48,540 nucleotides of DNA from Patescibacteria group bacterium UBA6263 (GTDB taxonomy: Bacteria; Patescibacteriota; Gracilibacteria; Absconditabacterales; Absconditicoccaceae), in assembly GCA_002441085.1 (NCBI GenBank), contig DJVF01000010.1:1-48540 (forward strand), in the 5' to 3' direction. The translations under genes were made by a program, and so were the position numbers. Below the pieces are notes generated by a model. It searched no databases and was not told the origin of the DNA. It was given only the letters and a program-made list of their open reading frames with translations. Of the stretch, positions 1-8,834 are shown piece after piece (the first letter of the stretch is position 1; the number at the start of each line of letters is the position of its first letter).

Positions 1-1
1 T

Positions 2-73
2 AAGCTAGAGATAGATAAATATGATGAGACTAAAATTATAGGTGTGGTAAAGAAGATTATTAAGAGTATGTAA
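2..73 (+). CDS. C-terminal end of an unidentified protein (possibly LexA/S24-like)
   Basis: The window opens inside a gene read on the plus strand; 23 codons remain before TAA at 71-73. The visible residues end in DETKIIGVVKKIIKSM. The pattern of an acidic residue followed by a hydrophobic strand IIGVV and a short basic tail resembles the extreme C-terminus of LexA/S24 peptidase-type repressors, where the last strand reads similarly. That is a weak resemblance over very few residues, so the identity is a guess and the reading frame itself is the main claim. The gene faces clpC tail to tail, and a bidirectional hairpin at 131-160 lies between them. Confidence 0.35.
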   Translation, partial: KLEIDKYDETKIIGVVKKIIKSM

Positions 74-78
74 GAAGC

Positions 79-110
79 GTAGCAGCGTAAAAACGTAACA
101 ATGTTAAAAT
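79..110. repeat. GTAnnAAY 8-bp repeat array (4 units)
   Basis: Four consecutive 8-bp units read GTAGCAGC, GTAAAAAC, GTAACAAT and GTTAAAAT, starting five bases after the stop codon of the upstream gene. The same unit recurs at five other intergenic places in the window, always touching a gene end. Confidence 0.6.
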
Positions 111-130
111 ATTTCAATGATTAGAGTATA

Positions 131-160
131 AAAAAACCACTTATAAAAAAGTGGTTTTTT
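131..160. terminator. Bidirectional intrinsic terminator
   Basis: A perfect 12-bp stem (131-142 with 149-160) encloses a 6-base loop. It is flanked by A-runs and T-runs so that both strands end in a U-tract. It lies between the convergent ends of the partial plus-strand gene and clpC and can serve both. Confidence 0.8.
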
Positions 161-177
161 AAATTACTTATTAGTTA

Positions 178-2751
178 TTATTTCTTTTCTTCCATTAACT
201 TTTTGATTATCATAGGTTCTATTTCATCATGGATATGTCTTTCTATAGGTCTTGCTCAGTACATAGGATCGTAGATTTTTTCCGAGATTTCTTTGATTTT
301 TTTATCTGTAAATTGAGGTAGTTGGACTGTAGAATTTTGAGCTCGTGTAGAGAGGAATTCTTGAAGATTGATTTTGAATATATCTGTAAAATTAGCTTTG
401 GATAGGTGCTTAAACACTATCTTGTAATCTATTCTATTTAATAATTCTGGGGATAAGAAATTTTTGAGTTCTTCCATGACTTTGGATTTGATATCTTCAA
501 ATTTTTTGTCATCGATTTCTTGAGTTGTTCATCATGATGAAAATCAGATTGTAGATTTCTTTTTGGTGAATTCTTCTGATCATATATTACTTGTCATTAT
601 GATGATAGTGCTTTTGAAATCTATGAGTCTTCATTTGCTATCTTTGAGCTGTCATTCATCTAGTATCTGTAGCATAATATTTAATACTTCTGTAGACGCT
701 TTTTCTATTTCGTCAAAAAGGATTACTGAATATGGTTTTCTTCTCACTGCTTCAGTCAGATTTCATCATTCTTCGTATCATACATAACCAGCAGGAGAAC
801 CTATGATTTTGGATATAGAAAATTTTTCCATAAATTCTGACATATCTAATCTAATCATAGCGGTTTCATCTCAGAAATAATTTTTGGCTATCAATTTGGC
901 TAGGTAAGTTTTACCTACTCAAGTAGGACCCATAAACAAAAATGATCATATAGGTTTTTTTCTATTGATTACAGATAGTCTGCTTCTGGTAAGGGTTTTG
1001 ACAATTGCTTCTACTGCTTCGTCTTGTCATACAATGCTTTGTTTTAGATCAGCATCTAATCTCCTGAGTTTGCTAATTTCGTCTTCATTGACTATGTTTG
1101 CTGGTATTCATGTTTTGTCAGCCAAAACTGTTCATATATCTGTAGGATAAATAATTGATCTAAGATGAGTCGGAATGATTTTGGTGGTTCTAATCTTTTG
1201 CATATTGATTTTGATTTCTTCCTCTTTTTCTTTGAGTTCTGCAGCCAAGAAATAATCTTGTTTCTCGATAGCTTCTTCTATCTTGTTTTGGATATCTTCT
1301 ACTTTTTTTTGTGCTTTGACGTATTCTTCATCATTTTCCAATTTTTGACCTATAGTAGATTTTCTAGCGCAGGCTTCATCTATAATATCTATTGCCTTAT
1401 CTGGCAAGTATTTGTTTAGTATATATCTTCTGCTGAGATTGATAGCTGTATCTATACTTTCTTCACTGATTTGTACTCCATGGAAATCTTCGTAGGTTTG
1501 TTTGAGTCACATCAAAATTTCTTTTGTGCTTGCCAAATCTGGTTCGTTTACGATAAGTTCTTGAAATCTCCTTTTGAGAGCAGCGTCTTTTTCTATATAT
1601 TTTTGATATTCATCAAATGTAGTTGCTCAAATAAGTTTGATTTTTCATCTTGAAAGAAGTGGTTTGAGCATTTGAGCTGCATCATTGTGCTCTTGTCATC
1701 CAGCTCAAATAATAGTATGCAATTCATCTATAAATAATATGATATTGTTGGTGGGATCTATGGCTTCTTCTAGTATGGATTTCATTCTAGCTTCAAATTC
1801 TCATCTATATTTGGTTCACGCTACTAATGTTCACATATCCAATAGGAATATTCTTTTGTTTTTGAGTTTTTCTGGGACTTCTCATTTTATAATCTTTTGT
1901 GCCAATCATTCTACTATGGCTGTTTTACCTACTCATGCTTCTCAGATAAGTAGAGGATTGTTTTTGGATTTTCTAAGTAGTGTATAGATCATTTGGTCTA
2001 TTTCTTTGGATCTTCAGATTATAGGATCGATAAATCAGTCTTTGGATTCTCTGGTAAGATCTGTACCAAAATATTCTATTGTTAGTTTTTTTTCTTCTTT
2101 TTTGTTTGAAGAATTGTTTATGGTAGAATTTTGTGTCTGTTCTCCAATCTCACTTTCTACTGCGTCTAATAGCATATTGATGCTTTCTATATTGTCTATG
2201 TTTTGCACTTTCATAATTTTGACATCTTTAGGATCTAAATTTAACTTAGTTAAGATTTTATGTAAAATCTCTAAAAATGCAAATGCTCAAGCCTTGATTA
2301 TTAGGGGATTTTTGATGAGTTGTTCTCAGTTTTGGACTAGTTTATCTACTTGTATATCTAGGTGTTTTAAGGTAGACCTAAAAGTGGTAGACAAATTGGA
2401 AATTGCTATATAAAATAGGATAATAAAATCTGTTTGTTTGAATCAGTGTTTATTTAGCTCTTTGATTTTGTCGTTTAATTTGATGTTCAATTTGAGTTGT
2501 TTGAGTTCAAATGATAAGACGCTAAAATCTCAGTATCTATTTTGATAGTATTCGTCTAGTTTATCTATGTTTTTGAGTCAAGTAATATTGCAAAAAATAG
2601 GAAAATATTCATGCTGTCTCATAAATCAATATATTCACAAAAAGAGATTATCAGCATTTATACTTCTTTTATTTTGAGATAAGGCTATTTTATTTGAATT
2701 TTTTAGGCAAGATATTGCTTGGGTAGTAAATAATGCTTGTTGTTGATCCAT
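178..2751 (-). CDS. clpC: ATP-dependent Clp protease ATPase subunit ClpC
   Basis: An 857-residue Hsp100 AAA+ unfoldase. In order: an N-terminal Clp repeat-type domain (residues ~1-150), a linker, AAA-1 with Walker A GEAGVGKT near residue 268, a short middle domain with a UVR-like segment (NKIEEAIEKQDYFLAAELKE), AAA-2 with Walker A GPTGVGKT near residue 608, the sensor-2 region ending YDPMYGARPIERHI, and a short basic tail. The short UVR-type middle domain favours ClpC over ClpB, whose middle coiled coil is much longer. ClpC normally unfolds substrates for the ClpP protease; clpP is not in the window. Several conserved glycines, including the one in YGARP, are encoded by TGA. Transcription probably starts from the TTGCAA-16-TATAAA promoter at 2804-2831. 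The leader contains a GTAnnAAY repeat array ending eight bases before the ATG. Confidence 0.93.
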
Positions 2752-2758
2752 GATATAC

Positions 2759-2782
2759 GTATAAATGTAGCAATGTAAAAGC
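2759..2782. repeat. GTAnnAAY repeat array in the clpC leader (3 units)
   Basis: Units GTATAAAT, GTAGCAAT and GTAAAAGC in tandem, followed by a decayed fourth. On the clpC strand the array sits between the predicted transcription start and the ATG, so it would be part of the 5' untranslated RNA. Confidence 0.65.
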
Positions 2783-2803
2783 GAAAATCTTTAGGTGCAG
2801 GAG

Positions 2804-2831
2804 TTTATAAATTTTTATTTGTAGATTGCAA
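2804..2831 (-). promoter_or_regulatory. Predicted clpC promoter
   Basis: Minus-strand -35 TTGCAA (2826-2831) and -10 TATAAA (2804-2809) are separated by 16 bases, the same spacing as the other promoters seen here. This would give a leader of about 45 bases. Confidence 0.5.
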
Positions 2832-2908
2832 TTAAAAACATATTAAAGTTGAAAGTAAAAAGTAGAAAGTTAAAAGAATTTATAATTTATAATTTATTAT
2901 TTTAAATA

Positions 2909-4048
2909 ATGATTGGATTTCTTCGTAAGATATTTTTGCCACAGCCAGAGCCTATGAATGTAATATATATTCATAAAAAGAATATTATAAATAATTTGGA
3001 AGCATTACAATCACTACAACCCAAAGCTGAGATTTTTCCTGTGCTCAAATCTAATGCTTACGGTCATGGACTCAAACAAATCACAAAAATTATCAAAAAA
3101 CTTGATGTCCCATATTTGATAGTGGATAGTTTCCCAGAGTATATGATAGTCAAAAAATATACCAAACAAGAAATATTGCTACTTGGAGAGACTTTGCCTG
3201 AAAATTATTATAATTTTAACTTTAAAAGGACGACATTTTGTATTTCCAATATCCAAGCTTTGGAAGTAATTTGAAAGATGAATAAAGAAGTCAGAATTCA
3301 TATTTTTTTGAATACAGGAATGAATAGAGAATGAATAGATGAAGAGAATCTGGATAAATTTATTGAAATACTCAAAAAATATCCTCAAATAGATTTGACT
3401 GGTGTGATGTCACATTTGCATAGTGCTGATAAAATTTATGGTAACTATATAGATGATCAGATAGATAAATTCAAAAAAATGTATTATCAGATTGTAAATG
3501 CTGGTTATGCTCCTATGTGGAGACATATATGAAATAGTGCAGGATTGATGAAAATCAAAGATGATTTTTTTAACGCTTTTAGACCAGGATTAGCAATGTA
3601 TGGTTACAATCCATTACAAGAAAGTGATGAAAATTTTGCTCAATGAAAAAAACTAAAACCAGCTTTGAGTATCAGTTCTAGAGTGACGTCATTACATGAT
3701 TTGCAATATGGGCAGTGAGTGAGTTATGGCCGTGAATATATGACCATGTGAAATGAAAAAGTAGCTATAGTGCCATTTGGATATGCTGAATGATTGCCAA
3801 AATCTGTGAGTGGTAAAATAATATTTAGTAATGGATGAAGAAAATATTTTAAACAAGTCGGAGTTATTTGTATGAATCTATGTAGTATATTGGTAGATTG
3901 ATCTGTCAATCTTTATGATGAAATCCAGATAGTAAGCGAAAATCAATCTTCAAAAAATACAGTTAAGAGTTTGGTTGAACAAAGCGGAATGATTACATAT
4001 GAATTTCTTGTTAAATTAGATAGGGGAATTAGGAGAGAGGTGATTTAG
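2909..4048 (+). CDS. alr: Alanine racemase
   Basis: A 379-residue PLP-dependent racemase that makes D-alanine for peptidoglycan. The PLP-binding lysine is K47 in PVLKSNAYGHG. The C-terminal catalytic tyrosine lies in SYGREY, and the HIFLNTGMNREG motif of the barrel is intact once TGA is read as glycine. Length matches the family (~360-380). A short hydrophobic extension (MIGFLRKIFLPQPEP) precedes the usual start; M16 is an alternative start that fits the family better. No Shine-Dalgarno sequence precedes either. The gene stands alone on the plus strand, divergent from clpC. Together with the exported cell-wall proteins nearby it shows that this cell keeps D-Ala synthesis despite genome reduction. 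Confidence 0.93.
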
Positions 4049-4051
4049 CTT

Positions 4052-4143
4052 TTTACCTCACCCCCATCCCCTCTCCACTGTGTAGAGAGGGGAGCAATTA
4101 TTTCCCTCTCCATAAAATGGGGAGGGATTAAGGGTGGGGTAAA
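4052..4143. repeat. GC-rich imperfect inverted-repeat element (~92 bp)
   Basis: The two ends, TTTACCTCACCCCCATCCC and GGGATTAAGGGTGGGGTAAA, are near reverse complements, with a second inner pair CCCCTCTCC / GGAGAGGG-like. Its C/G-rich composition stands out from the AT-rich surroundings. It begins four bases after the alr stop codon and looks like a dispersed hairpin repeat or small MITE-like remnant. Confidence 0.6.
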
Positions 4144-4167
4144 TACTACTAATTCAATTTTTTTTAA

Positions 4168-4194
4168 TAAAAAAAATTCCACATATGTGGAATT
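4168..4194 (-). terminator. Intrinsic terminator of the small gene 4222-4410
   Basis: The perfect palindrome AATTCCACATATGTGGAATT (4175-4194) is followed on the minus strand by a long T-run. On the plus strand no T-run follows, so it acts for the minus-strand gene. Confidence 0.7.
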
Positions 4195-4221
4195 AAAGAC
4201 TATATAATTATCAACTATAAA

Positions 4222-4410
4222 CTATCAATTATTCATTTTATTAATATCTTTTTTGATTTCTTTGATTCATGAATCAAAGAATTTCTTGATTTTATTTATA
4301 GATCAAGTCTTTTCTTTTATTTCTAAACCTCATTTTTTTGCTAGTTTAAATATAGATCATCATATTATAAAGCTAATTAATCGTTTATTTAATTTATTTT
4401 CAAATCACAT
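4222..4410 (-). CDS. Small conserved-looking hypothetical protein (62 aa)
   Basis: With TGA as glycine this minus-strand frame runs 62 residues, beginning MGFENKLNKRLISFIIGGSI and continuing with a lysine-rich amphipathic tail ending DINKMNNG. It contains seven TGA codons, so it is invisible in the standard code. The N-terminal part has a short hydrophobic FIIGG segment followed by basic residues, somewhat like small YtxH-type membrane-associated proteins, but I cannot assign a family. Support for a real gene comes from its own intrinsic terminator just downstream (4168-4194) and a GTAnnAAY repeat array seven bases before its ATG, the arrangement also seen at clpC, miaA and the OLD gene. Confidence 0.55.
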
Positions 4411-4416
4411 GGAGAC

Positions 4417-4440
4417 GTATAAATGTATAAATGTATAAGC
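4417..4440. repeat. GTAnnAAY repeat array (3 units)
   Basis: GTATAAAT, GTATAAAT and GTATAAGC in exact tandem, then a decayed unit. The array lies seven bases before the ATG of the small minus-strand gene. Confidence 0.65.
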
Positions 4441-4571
4441 GTGGAAATGATTTTTACTTTGCTAAGCTCTTACATCTTTATATTAGGAAATTTTTATCTA
4501 GTTTCAAGATGAGTTGAAAGTATAAAAAATTGATTTAGTTTACTATTAGGAAAGATTATGATTTCAATTAT

Positions 4572-4597
4572 AAAAAAAGCCCAGTAAAACTGAGCTT
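4572..4597 (-). terminator. Intrinsic terminator of gene 4625-4915
   Basis: A 9-bp stem (AAGCTCAGT / ACTGGGCTT on the minus strand, one wobble) with a 3-base loop, then a run of seven Ts on the minus strand. Confidence 0.75.
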
Positions 4598-4624
4598 AAA
4601 TACTTAGTGGATTCTGGGATTAGT

Positions 4625-4915
4625 TTATGCCTCAATGATAACATTTATTTCGGTTTTATTGCCGAAAGCAGAATATCTATGAGATAATTCAATTAATTGA
4701 CTTCCTAATCCAGCCCACTTTTTTTCAAGAGCTTCTCTTTCGATAGAATCACTGCCTAGATAATTATCTTTATTTTCTATGATAATTTCTATTTTTGAAA
4801 TAGGGTCATTTCCGTGATTTACCACTAATTCGTTCATCTTACCATAAGTAAGATCTTTCAGGGATTCTACTTCTATTGGCTCTTTTTTTTCTTTTGCGTA
4901 AATTTTTATTTTCAT
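4625..4915 (-). CDS. Hypothetical protein (96 aa), UGA-free
   Basis: A 96-residue protein beginning MKIKIYAKEKKEPIEVESL and ending TEINVIIEA. I do not recognise it. The composition is soluble and mixed alpha/beta, with no signal peptide or membrane segment. The ATG at 4913-4915 is chosen over one at 4961-4963 because a TTGACT-16-TATAAT promoter at 4944-4971 places the transcription start downstream of the earlier ATG. A terminator follows at 4572-4597, so this is a one-gene transcript. It has about six glycines and none uses TGA, unlike most genes here. The 45-bp stretch covering its promoter is duplicated in front of the next small gene (5113-5370), suggesting the two arrived or spread together. 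Confidence 0.6.
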   Translation of the reverse strand: MKIKIYAKEKKEPIEVESLKDLTYGKMNELVVNHGNDPISKIEIIIENKDNYLGSDSIEREALEKKWAGLGSQLIELSHRYSAFGNKTEINVIIEA

Positions 4916-4943
4916 ATATTTATGAATTAGATTTCTAATTATA

Positions 4944-4971
4944 ATTATAAATTTCCCTTGCAAAAAGTCAA
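4944..4971 (-). promoter_or_regulatory. Promoter of gene 4625-4915
   Basis: Minus-strand -35 TTGACT (4966-4971), 16-base spacer, -10 TATAAT (4944-4949). This is close to the sigma-70 consensus and decides the start codon of the gene. Confidence 0.75.
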
Positions 4972-5006
4972 TCTCAATGACTTCTAAAAAATCTCCACTC
5001 TCTGTT
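4962..5006. repeat. Direct repeat copy 1 (promoter-upstream region)
   Basis: This 45-bp segment matches 5405-5449 at about 40 of 45 positions, with shared core GACTTCTAAAAAAT and CCACTCTCTGTT. Both copies include the -35 box of the following minus-strand gene and extend upstream. Confidence 0.75.
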
Positions 5007-5072
5007 ATTTATATTTAAGATAGTAAAAATATGGCTGAATTTACTATAGTAAAAATTTGGAGTTTAAAAATT

Positions 5073-5102
5073 ATAAAAAAATAAACCCGGTTTACCGGGT
5101 TT
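5073..5102 (-). terminator. Intrinsic terminator of gene 5113-5370
   Basis: Perfect stem AAACCCGGT / ACCGGGTTT (5083-5102) with a two-base loop. A T-rich run follows on the minus strand. Confidence 0.75.
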
Positions 5103-5112
5103 CAATTAGTAA

Positions 5113-5370
5113 TTAGTTTTTCAGACTTAACTCATGTGTCCCTGGAATACAACGAATTCGTTGTATTTCATATTTAGGATATGAGTTTTTGTCTGGTTCG
5201 GGAGGTAAATGATAATGATAATCTGTACCTTTAAAAATTGAACTAAATGCCTTTTTGTCTTGACGAAAGTCAAGTTCAAAAATTTGGTAGAATTTTCTTT
5301 TGTCCAGACGGACTTTAAATCTTTGGTGGTTTACGGTAATGCTCATTTTTTTTAGGATTTGGTTTAACAT
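5113..5370 (-). CDS. Hypothetical protein (85 aa), UGA-free
   Basis: An 85-residue protein MLNQILKKMSITVNHQRF... ending GTHELSLKN, rich in basic and aromatic residues. I cannot assign a family. The ATG at 5344-5346 (MSITV) is an equally good start and would give 77 residues. The predicted promoter (TTGACT-16-TATAAA, 5387-5414) gives a leader of about 10 bases for the first start and about 34 for the second. No glycine is encoded by TGA, but there are only two. It shares its upstream region with gene 4625-4915 and has its own terminator, so it is an independent transcription unit. Confidence 0.55.
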   Translation of the reverse strand: MLNQILKKMSITVNHQRFKVRLDKRKFYQIFELDFRQDKKAFSSIFKGTDYHYHLPPEPDKNSYPKYEIQRIRCIPGTHELSLKN

Positions 5371-5386
5371 TTTTATTTGGAGTAAT

Positions 5387-5414
5387 TTTATATATTTTGT
5401 CTACAAAAAGTCAA
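5387..5414 (-). promoter_or_regulatory. Promoter of gene 5113-5370
   Basis: Minus-strand -35 TTGACT (5409-5414) and -10 TATAAA (5387-5392) separated by 16 bases. It lies partly inside the second copy of the 45-bp direct repeat. Confidence 0.65.
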
Positions 5415-5449
5415 CTCCAGTGACTTCTAAAAAATTTCCACTCTCTGTT
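5405..5449. repeat. Direct repeat copy 2 (promoter-upstream region)
   Basis: Second copy of the 45-bp segment at 4962-5006, in the same orientation and the same position relative to its promoter. Confidence 0.75.
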
Positions 5450-5477
5450 CCTTATTTGAAACAGTCATCTCCCCCCA

Positions 5478-5554
5478 TTAAACAAAAACGAGTAGCAGGA
5501 GGACGAGCCGAAGGCGAGAGCTTTAGCGGTCCGACGCGTAGCGATTTTGTTTAA
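5478..5554. repeat. GC-rich element with 13-bp terminal inverted repeats
   Basis: The ends TTAAACAAAAACG (5478-5490) and CGATTTTGTTTAA (5542-5554) are inverted repeats with one mismatch. The interior (…GACGAGCCGAAGGCGAG…) is strongly GC-rich compared with its surroundings and contains further short dyads. It looks like a small non-autonomous repeat. The rest of the 5371-5802 gap holds this, the next element and AT-rich sequence without a gene I can support. Confidence 0.65.
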
Positions 5555-5649
5555 CTCTACGCTATCTGTGATGCCTGCCTGTCGGTAGGCAGGTTTGCTT
5601 GATAATACTTATTTTTTGTATGTTATTTGTGATGTTGGATAGCGTAGAG
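5555..5649. repeat. Second hairpin element with 12-bp inverted ends and inner GC hairpin
   Basis: CTCTACGCTATC (5555-5566) and GATAGCGTAGAG (5638-5649) are perfect inverted repeats. Inside lies the hairpin CCTGCCTGTCGGTAGGCAGG (5574-5593). A related hairpin occurs before serS at 36546-36565, so the inner stem is a dispersed family. The element directly abuts the previous one. Confidence 0.7.
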
Positions 5650-5802
5650 TGGTGTGTAACTCTGTTTGTTGGTTTTATATTTAAAATATTTGAAGATTCA
5701 AATGTTTTTGGTAATTGTTTATTATAAAATAATGAAAAAATAATTTGCAAATGTTTTAGAGAAATTTAAGTTTATAAAAATTTATTTTTAAATTGGTATT
5801 TT

Positions 5803-7302
5803 ATGAAATTTAAAATCAGTTTGGGGATCATTATATTGGTTTGATTTGTGTGATTTACTTGGGGTTTGGATATACAGACAGAATGTGAACAAAGGCAATT
5901 TGTAGTGACTGCATATTATTCGCCGGTGAGTAGTCAGGCTTTTTATTATAGACCAGATTTTGTACAAGAAAAGATTTTGAATGGAGAGGGGATAGCTGGA
6001 GCTGGATGAAAAAAAGTATTCAATGGTATGCTTGCTGGACCTAGTTCCTATCCATTTGGATCTGTAATATATTTGCCATGACTAGGTATATGACAGATAG
6101 AGGATAGGTGAGGCGCGATTGTGCATGCTGGTGAAAGATGACATGTAGCTGATCGTATAGATATATGGATGTGAAGATGAGAAGAATGACTAGTTAGAGC
6201 TTTGACATTTGGTAAACAGACATTGACTGGGTATTATTGTGAACCTAATATTTTGAAATGAAAAAAAATAAAAATCTGATTTGATATGGATAAAGTACCT
6301 TTTTATAATAATTTGTTTGATATTGCGCTTTGGGTTGTGAGGTTAGAACAATGAAGAACTGATATTTGGGTATCTACTTTGCAAAAATATTTGATTAAAT
6401 TGGGTTATCTGCAATGAGATAGGCAGACATGATTTTTTGGTCAAGAAACCAAAGATGCTTTGTGTAGATATCAAGTAGCTAAATGAATATTGAGGAAAGG
6501 TAGTGTAAATTGTGGAATATTTAGTTCTCCAACTAGTTTTGTGATGAAGAGGGATGTATCCAATAGATGATTGTTGCCTGGAGATTTGTGGTCTGTGTGA
6601 AGTTTGGATTATATCCAGAAAAAAGCTAGAAAAATATTTCAGCAAGTCGATATATGATCTGATATCAAACAATATTTTACGAGAGCTTATAATAAATGAG
6701 AAAAATCTGATGATATCAAAAAATTACAAACAATCCTGACTAATTTGTCGTATTATACTTGAGATATTGATTGAGTATTTGATTTGGAAACAATATCTGC
6801 TTTGTATGATTTTCAATTAAAAAATAAAATATTATCTTTGGATAATAAGAATCTATCTTCTAGATGATGGCTTGGTCCTGCCACTAGGAATAAGTTAAAT
6901 GGATTAGTGAACGATAATGAGGGATTGCTGGTTTTGAAAGATGATGTTCAAGAAAATCCTTCTGTTCAAATAAATCCTCAGTCTCCCACACCAATTCTGG
7001 TGTCGGATCCAGCTCTACCGCTAAAGACGGCACATGCTTTATCAAGGAGCACAGTTAATGTGTTTCAATTTTATAGACCATATAAAAAAGGTGATCAAAA
7101 TTGAGAGGTTAGAATTTTACAAAACTTTTTGTCTTGAGAAAATTTATATAAGTGAAAAATAGATTGATTATATTCGGTAAGTATGATAAATGCTTTATGT
7201 CAATTCCAAAAAAATAATAATCTTTGGGCTCAGTGAGATCCTATAGCTTTATGTGGTTATTTGGGACCAAAGACTAGGGAAATTATAAATTTGAAATTAT
7301 AA
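5803..7302 (+). CDS. Exported 3D-domain protein with peptidoglycan-binding repeats
   Basis: A 499-residue protein with an N-terminal signal or anchor segment (MKFKISLGIIILVGFVGFTW). Next is a 3D/double-psi barrel-like region (residues ~28-140) with the VTAYYSPV start, GPSSYPFGSVIYLPG and the DxxxIW-type end ADRIDIW characteristic of 3D domains, which are related to RlpA and lytic transglycosylase A folds. Three PG_binding_1-like modules follow: LQKYLIKLGYLQGDRQTG (~residue 200), LQTILTNLSYYTGDIDGVF (~310) and LQNFLSGENLYKGKIDGLY (~445). A proline/serine-rich linker separates the last two. It probably acts on or anchors to the cell wall outside the membrane. Glycines in the conserved GxxDGxFG motifs are often TGA. 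No partner gene is adjacent; purA faces it with nine bases between stops. Confidence 0.8.
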
Positions 7303-7311
7303 ATTTAAAAC

Positions 7312-8742
7312 TTATTTGTAGACTACGAAATCTTCTGGACATGGTCATGTACCTAGAAGAACATTTCATTTGAACTCTAGTTGATCCAACATATAATCTA
7401 TATATTTTCTATATTCTTCGGGCAAATCTTCAGCACTTTTTAGTCATGTAATAATTTTGTTTAAATCAAACTGTGATCAATATTTTACTTGAATATTTTC
7501 GTATTCTTCTTTTGTGGTAGGTATTTCGTGTCTATAAATTTTTCAGTTTTGAGTATTTATATATTCTTCTCATATTTTTGCTATTTCTCAAAGCAAATAT
7601 AGTAAATCAGCTTTGGTAAAAGCTATTATATCTGTTTTGTTGGTTTTGAGTACTTTTCTAGCTTCTACAGCATCTAAATATCATACGTCTCTAGGTCTTC
7701 ATGTAGTTGCTCAATATTCTCCAGATTGTTTTCTATAATTTTCTGCAAATTGTGTATTTTCAAATTTGGTAGGGAAAAATCATCATCAAACTTTGGATTT
7801 GATGGACTTGAATACAGCTATACTTGTATTGATTTCTGGTAGATTTAGTGCACTCATAACTCAATTTAATCATGTATCATTGGATGTATTGTATGGATAC
7901 ATTCAGCCATCTGCGGCAAGCATAGCTGATTGAGAGGCTTCTACTAGTATTTTTTTTCATTCATATGCAGCTTGGTTTAATAGCATATTATTAGTATCTA
8001 TGGAAATATATCATTCGTTCATCATTTTTTGAAGTAGTGTTTTTTCTGATTCAATTTCTTTCAATATCTCTTCAAAATTTAATCAATTGAATAAATTGCA
8101 ATTTACTTCCATAAATTCTCTAAGTTGATCAGAATTATCGTTTAATAATATATTGAAATTTGGCCCTGTTCTAAGTGCTTTGAGAGCTGCTGTAGGTCAG
8201 ATTCATTTAGCAGTAGTTCAAACTTTTTTGGCTTTGAGTCATTCTATGATTCTATCTAATTTCTTTTGTAAATTATCAAATATGATTTGAGCATTTCATG
8301 CTATTATGACCTTGTTTTTCATATCATATCAGTTTTCTTCAAGTTGTTTGATTTCTGTATATAATCATGAAATATTTATACTTCTACCTTGTCAGAGATA
8401 AACTTTAGCTTTTTCTATGATTGCTCATCATGGTAATTCATGCAAAGCTAATGATTTTCAATTTTTCAACACCACGGTATGTCATGCGTTTGCTCCTCAT
8501 GGTCAAACTGCTACATAGTCTGCATTTTTAAATTGTGATGTGACTTTTCATTTTCATTCATCTCATAATTGTCATCCAAATATTACTGCTACGGGTCATC
8601 TTTGAAATATTTGTTCTTCAAGATTTTCTTTGGTCAGATTTTTAATGGGATTGATTTTAGCATATTCCAAATTTTTATTTAAATCGTCTAGATTTTCTTG
8701 AGAAATTAGTGTTTCTTCATCTTTTTCTAAGTCCTGTGTCAT
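7312..8742 (-). CDS. purA: Adenylosuccinate synthetase
   Basis: A 476-residue GTP-dependent enzyme converting IMP and aspartate to adenylosuccinate. It carries the signature GGQLGDEGKGKVTSQ (canonical WGDEGKGK, with Trp replaced by Leu), the GANAGHTVV loop, GTTAKGIGPT, the ATTGRPRDVG GTP-site region and a C-terminal TGPCPEDFV. It has an N-terminal extension of about 50 residues, acidic and asparagine-rich, before the usual start; this is odd for the family but remains in frame. TGA encodes several motif glycines, so unlike purM (29027-30244) this gene is fully adapted to code 25. Only purA and purM of the purine pathway are in the window, so whether synthesis is complete cannot be judged. Confidence 0.92.
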
Positions 8743-8761
8743 AATAAATTATTATATCAAT

Positions 8762-8796
8762 AAAAAAGCCTGATTTTTATATAAATTTCAGACTTT
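8762..8796 (-). terminator. Intrinsic terminator of the CAP-domain gene
   Basis: On the minus strand AAAGTCTGA pairs with TCAGGCTTT (one wobble), followed by a T-run. It lies between the CAP gene stop and purA, so purA is probably transcribed separately. Confidence 0.65.
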
Positions 8797-8834
8797 AAAT
8801 CAAGTATTTATTTTTTGTCAATTGTTTGTATGTT

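Noticed and set aside
178..2751. ClpB rather than ClpC
   Set aside because: The middle domain is short and UVR-like, not the long ClpB coiled coil.
2909..4048. Frameshift or nonsense pseudogene reading of alr (and most other genes)
   Set aside because: The breaks are all TGA at conserved glycines, explained by code 25; no frameshifts are needed.
4916..4963. Longer start (112 aa) for gene 4625-4915
   Set aside because: The TTGACT-16-TATAAT promoter puts the transcription start inside that extension, so the first ATG would not be in the mRNA.
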